A program made the position numbers and the translations under genes. A DNA stretch of 64,000 nt, from the NCBI GenBank assembly GCA_002713145.1, contig PAVS01000014.1:248001-312000 (forward strand). Reading direction: 5' to 3'. Each line of letters begins with the position of its first letter. Within the stretch, counting starts at the first letter, position 1. Shown piece after piece: positions 60,988-64,000 of this stretch. The notes under the pieces are model-generated. The model was not told where the DNA came from. It did not search any database and worked only from the letters and a program-made list of their open reading frames with translations. Source of the stretch: Halobacteriovoraceae bacterium (GTDB taxonomy: Bacteria; Bdellovibrionota; Bacteriovoracia; Bacteriovoracales; Bacteriovoracaceae).

Positions 60988-61731
60988 ATGAATCTAATTC
61001 TAAAGAGTATCCTTTTTTTTGCTTTAGTGGCATGCTCAAGCGCTCCAACGGACGTTAATGAAGAACCCGATCTTCAGGAAGTTTATATCTCCAGTGGAGT
61101 CGAAGCTTATTTTCTAGCAGATCTTCCTCATTGGATAAATTTCTCTGATTGGGCCGGATGTCAGCGTAACGAACCTGTTCGCTATATGAACTTTCAAACT
61201 ATTCAGAAAAGTTTTTCATTTAAATATCTTCAAATGATTCATCTGCAGCATATGTGGAATAAAAAAATTGCGGCTTTTAGAAGCTCCACTGGCCAAACTG
61301 ATCTTCCGCCTAAAGAAGAGGCCTTCATCTTTAATAATGTTTATGCTCAAGTGTTAGGGGGAAGCTATGATTTTATGCCACCTAATTTTAAAAATATTAG
61401 TCTTGTCTGGCTGGACCCCTTTTTAAAGAGTCCAAAACGAGTGAAAAAAATTCTTGAAAAAAGTCAGGTTCAGTCTGGGTATCCTATCTTAATAAGTAAT
61501 TGCTTATCGACTTTAGAGTTAGAAGAGCTGGTTCAAAAATATGATTGGGATGAGTATGGAGTCAAATTAATTAGCTCCGAGATGTTTAGTATTTTTGATC
61601 TACAAAATAAAAGAACGTTTCAATTTGGAATAAATATAAATCAACTCTTACCGGGGAAAACGATCACTTTATTTGCACCGTCGTTTCCTGAACAAATTAA
61701 GGGTACCTATAAAAAAGTGGAGATGAAATAA
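60988..61731 (+). CDS. Lipoprotein of unknown function
   Basis: A 247-residue predicted lipoprotein (lipobox LVAC at about residues 13-16, then SSAPTD). The mature domain is mixed alpha/beta with aromatic clusters (LPHWINFSDWAGCQRNEPVRY); the family is not recognised. A GATACT box lies 5 bp before the ATG and no ribosome site is visible, so it may be leaderless. Its stop overlaps the cyclophilin start (TAATG). Confidence 0.65.
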   Translation: MNLILKSILFFALVACSSAPTDVNEEPDLQEVYISSGVEAYFLADLPHWINFSDWAGCQRNEPVRYMNFQTIQKSFSFKYLQMIHLQHMWNKKIAAFRSSTGQTDLPPKEEAFIFNNVYAQVLGGSYDFMPPNFKNISLVWLDPFLKSPKRVKKILEKSQVQSGYPILISNCLSTLELEELVQKYDWDEYGVKLISSEMFSIFDLQNKRTFQFGININQLLPGKTITLFAPSFPEQIKGTYKKVEMK

Positions 61732-62261
61732 TGGCGACGAAATCAAATCATAAAGAAGATATAAAAAGCGCAAGTGCTGTTTTTAAAACAAGTTTGGGTG
61801 ACTTCATTGTTGAGTTGTTTGTCGATAAAGCTCCTGAATCAGCCTGGAATTTTATTAATCTCGCTGAGGGAAGACAAGAGACAGAAAAAGAAGGACCCTT
61901 TTACAATGGAGTTCTCTTTCATCGAGTGATTGATGGTTTTATGATTCAAGCAGGTTGCCCCGAAGGCACAGGAATGGGAGGACCTGGTTATGAATTTGCA
62001 AATGAAACTCATCCTGAACTAGACTATTCTGCAGAAGGAACTTTGGCCATGGCTAATAGAGGAAGAGACACCAATGGGTCTCAGTTCTTTATAACTCTTG
62101 TCCCACAAGTACAACTCAGTCCCGCTGACTACACTGTATTTGGCAAAGTGACCCAAGGGATGGACGTAGTTAAAAAAATTGGGGCCGTAAAAGTTGACCC
62201 TCGTTATAACCATAGACCTTTTGATGATGTGGTTATTCAAAGTGTTGAGATTGTACGTTAG
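61731..62261 (+). CDS. Cyclophilin-type peptidyl-prolyl isomerase
   Basis: A 176-residue cytoplasmic cyclophilin without a signal peptide. FHRVIDGFMIQAG near residue 63 holds the catalytic Arg, GGPGYEFANE is near 82, and LAMANRGRDTNGSQFFITL near 104 is the family core. It closely resembles PpiB-type enzymes. It is translated in overlap with the upstream lipoprotein. Confidence 0.94.
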   Translation: MATKSNHKEDIKSASAVFKTSLGDFIVELFVDKAPESAWNFINLAEGRQETEKEGPFYNGVLFHRVIDGFMIQAGCPEGTGMGGPGYEFANETHPELDYSAEGTLAMANRGRDTNGSQFFITLVPQVQLSPADYTVFGKVTQGMDVVKKIGAVKVDPRYNHRPFDDVVIQSVEIVR

Positions 62262-62277
62262 TTTCAAAGGGATTCAG

Positions 62278-62676
62278 ATGAAGTTTTTAATATTTATTCT
62301 AGTTTCTTCATGTGCCATTAAACACCATGTTCAAGTGGGCGACATCGCTCCAATGGACTCTGAAAAGTCTAAGCCTTTTGAGGTTTTATTAAGCGAGACA
62401 GGTGTTAATTTAGAGCAAGCTTCAGACTTGATTACTGCAGCAACTAAAGATGGGGGAAGGGCTCAAGAGGTCCAAAATATCATCTCCATGTTTCAAGTCG
62501 GACCGAGAACAGGAAATCCAGTTTTCAATGAGAAATATGCCGATGTCTTGCCAGAATTAATTTTAAAAGAATGTCCAAGTGGGAAAGTAACTGGGCTTTT
62601 AATGATTAGAGAGACGAACTCATATCCAGTTGTTTCTGGTGAAATCGTAAAAGTTCGCGGATATTGCTTACAATAA
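62278..62676 (+). CDS. Small lipoprotein, tandem family member A
   Basis: The open frame begins at 62194, but the ATG at 62278 starts a lipoprotein signal (FILVSSC) and gives 132 residues. The C-terminus carries a pattern shared with the next two genes: a Cys, then Gly-Lys-Val, about 25 residues, then GYC. The two cysteines probably pair. The function is unknown. Confidence 0.65.
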   Translation: MKFLIFILVSSCAIKHHVQVGDIAPMDSEKSKPFEVLLSETGVNLEQASDLITAATKDGGRAQEVQNIISMFQVGPRTGNPVFNEKYADVLPELILKECPSGKVTGLLMIRETNSYPVVSGEIVKVRGYCLQ

Positions 62677-62688
62677 AAGGAAATTGAT

Positions 62689-63006
62689 ATGAAATTTTTA
62701 AGTTTTTTACTTCTCGTGGGTCTTATTTCTTGCGCACATGTTAATAGTGTCTCTCAAACAAGTATTCCGACTCAGAGATCAAAAGTTGTAACAGCAAAAG
62801 TTGAAAGAAATATTATTTTCTTTTTCAATTTTAATAATGATTATATCAATGATCTGACGAAACAACTTATTGACCAATGTGAGGGGGGAGCAGTAGAAGG
62901 TATTTTAACCAAAGATACAAATATGACCTATTTTCCCATCGTTTTTCATAAGTCTGTAGTAGAGGCAAAAGGCTATTGTATCCAAAATGGCAAAAGGAGA
63001 AGTTAA
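62689..63006 (+). CDS. Small lipoprotein, tandem family member B
   Basis: A 105-residue predicted lipoprotein (lipobox LISC). The C-terminal half repeats the family pattern QCEGGAVEGIL ... VEAKGYC. AAAGGA precedes the ATG. It lies 12 bp after member A and its stop touches the GTG of member C, so the three are one unit. Confidence 0.65.
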   Translation: MKFLSFLLLVGLISCAHVNSVSQTSIPTQRSKVVTAKVERNIIFFFNFNNDYINDLTKQLIDQCEGGAVEGILTKDTNMTYFPIVFHKSVVEAKGYCIQNGKRRS

Positions 63007-63318
63007 GTGAAATTTTTTTTACACTTAATCCTTTTTGCTGTTTTATACTCTTGCTCTCATTCCGTGCATTTAGTTCACATGTCAGACTATGAACTTGTGA
63101 AAGACTTGAATCAGGCTAAAAAAATTGAAGTAGAAACTCAGCAGAGAGTCATTATGGGATTTGTATTTGAAACTGATTACGTAGATCAAGCCCATCAAAA
63201 ATTAGCAGCCAAGTGTAGGGATGGTAAAGTTGAGAATATAACAACTCGTTATTCAACTTCTCATGCCTTTTTTCATTGGTTTAATAAAATTCACATGGAA
63301 GGGTATTGCTTTAAGTAA
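63007..63318 (+). CDS. Small lipoprotein, tandem family member C
   Basis: A 103-residue predicted lipoprotein (lipobox LYSC) starting at a GTG immediately after the stop of member B. It shares KCRDGKVENI ... HMEGYC with its neighbours, while the N-terminal halves diverge. Its end overlaps the convergent truA by 8 bp. Confidence 0.65.
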   Translation: MKFFLHLILFAVLYSCSHSVHLVHMSDYELVKDLNQAKKIEVETQQRVIMGFVFETDYVDQAHQKLAAKCRDGKVENITTRYSTSHAFFHWFNKIHMEGYCFK

Positions 63319-64000
63319 ATTGATTATCTTGCAGTATTAAACCAGAGGCAGGGGCAATAAAGCCAATATGCTGGCCATCTGATGTGGCATCGAGTTTGAG
63401 AGAGTTAATCAATTCATCTTGAGTGAGCTGACCAAGGCCAACTTGAAAAAGGGCCCCCATCATAATTCTTATTTGATTTCGTAAAAAACCATTGCCTATA
63501 ACCTTTAGGCAGTAAACTTCTTTAGGAAAATACTTACCCTGGAAATCATCATTGAGTTCTATGGAGCAGGATTCAATTGTTCTTATATACTGTTTTTTCT
63601 CGCTCCCTCGATAGCAATACTTAATAAAATTATGCTCTCCTTCAAAACACTTCGCTGCATTTTTCATCGCCGGGATGTCGAGAGTATCGATCATATTGGT
63701 GATAAAAGGAGCGCAAAAGGGATGAGTCTTTTTTCCATGACTAAAATAATAATGATAAATCTTTCTTTTTTTACTATTCAAAAGATCGAATTTCTTATCG
63801 CGATGATTGATGGCCAATATTCTTATATCTTGGGGGAGATTGTAGTTTAGCTTCTCTTTAAATGTTTCTAAATTGATTTCTTCTCTTAAGGCCAATTGGC
63901 AAAAGTGGTGGTTGGCCGAAACCATAGAGTCGGTTCTGGAAGCCCCCATAGTTTTAAATTGATCATGACCCAAGACAGTTATCAAAGTGCGATTGAGCAT
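63311..64000 (-). CDS. truA: tRNA pseudouridine synthase A (partial, 5' end outside window)
   Basis: TruA modifies U38-40 in tRNA anticodon stems. Only 229 residues are in the window. The catalytic motif GASRTDSM (equivalent to GAGRTDAG) is near residue 19 of the visible part, whereas in complete TruA it is near residue 50-60. The true start, with the usual EYDG-type N-terminus, lies beyond 64000; the ATG at the window edge is probably internal. NGFLRNQIRIMMGAL is the normal C-terminal pattern. Confidence 0.9.
   Translation of the reverse strand: MLNRTLITVLGHDQFKTMGASRTDSMVSANHHFCQLALREEINLETFKEKLNYNLPQDIRILAINHRDKKFDLLNSKKRKIYHYYFSHGKKTHPFCAPFITNMIDTLDIPAMKNAAKCFEGEHNFIKYCYRGSEKKQYIRTIESCSIELNDDFQGKYFPKEVYCLKVIGNGFLRNQIRIMMGALFQVGLGQLTQDELINSLKLDATSDGQHIGFIAPASGLILQDNQFT

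Noticed and set aside
1..64000. Insertion sequences, prophage, CRISPR arrays, tRNA or rRNA genes
   Set aside because: No transposase, integrase, phage structural gene, regularly spaced repeat, or tRNA/rRNA-like sequence was recognised by reading; a tRNA scan was not possible.

Overview
The window reads as chromosomal DNA from a low-GC, Gram-negative, flagellated bacterium, most likely a Bacteriovorax/Halobacteriovorax-type member of the Bdellovibrionota. That placement is an inference. It rests on low GC, very dense gene packing, several near-identical 277-residue flagellins with separate promoters, many small lipoproteins and secreted proteins without clear family, an outer-membrane barrel protein, and TPR plus winged-helix regulators. 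I see no mobile elements, CRISPR arrays, rRNA or tRNA genes.

Layout. 1-1650: a small secreted protein and a ThrB-type kinase. 1649-17012: a nearly complete IMP-synthesis locus. purF, a purC-purD fusion, purN, a purS-purL fusion, purQ, purH and purM run leftward with overlapping or nearly touching ends. They continue into a PIG-L deacetylase, a MATE exporter, a YihY protein and a small acidic-tailed protein. purK-purE diverge to the right. 17018-22553: a large secreted protein with a transglutaminase-like Cys motif, an Arg/Cys-rich secreted protein, then a ClpX-like ATPase, FxsA and an esterase. 22525-28977: pyrB-carA-carB-pyrF-pyrE leftward. 29156-32635: uvrB, a small secreted protein and a metallophosphoesterase. 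32719-36591: three flagellin genes, each with its own sigma-28-like promoter and structured leader, around a small OB-fold-like protein. 36606-44551: a Nudix plus metallo-beta-lactamase fusion, a LamG lipoprotein with a LysM/barrel protein, crcB, a degenerate HD-GYP protein, ddl and thrS. 44860-47188: a TPR/winged-helix regulator, a secreted protein whose signal peptide overlaps a terminator hairpin, and an acetyltransferase. 47191-53118: rimP-nusA-infB-rbfA-truB behind a leader terminator. 53101-64000: plsC, an M14 peptidase, a PTPS-family enzyme, rnhA, a small FecCD-type ABC transporter, an FKBP lipoprotein, pdxH, a PilZ gene with a sigma-28-like promoter, a cyclophilin, a tandem lipoprotein family, and the 3' part of truA.

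How the parts connect. The pur and pyr blocks would supply most steps to IMP and UMP; purA, purB, guaA, guaB, pyrC and pyrD are not in the window. A 27-bp sigma-28 layout (WWAA, 15 bp, 8-bp box) is shared by the three flagellins and the PilZ gene, so filament production and a possible c-di-GMP motility brake may be switched on together. Several genes have a -10 box only a few bases before the ATG and no Shine-Dalgarno sequence, so leaderless translation seems common. Two intrinsic terminators sit where they could control a downstream gene: before rimP-nusA and inside the signal-peptide codons of the 46135 gene. pyrB, and perhaps truB, appear to start at ATA codons.
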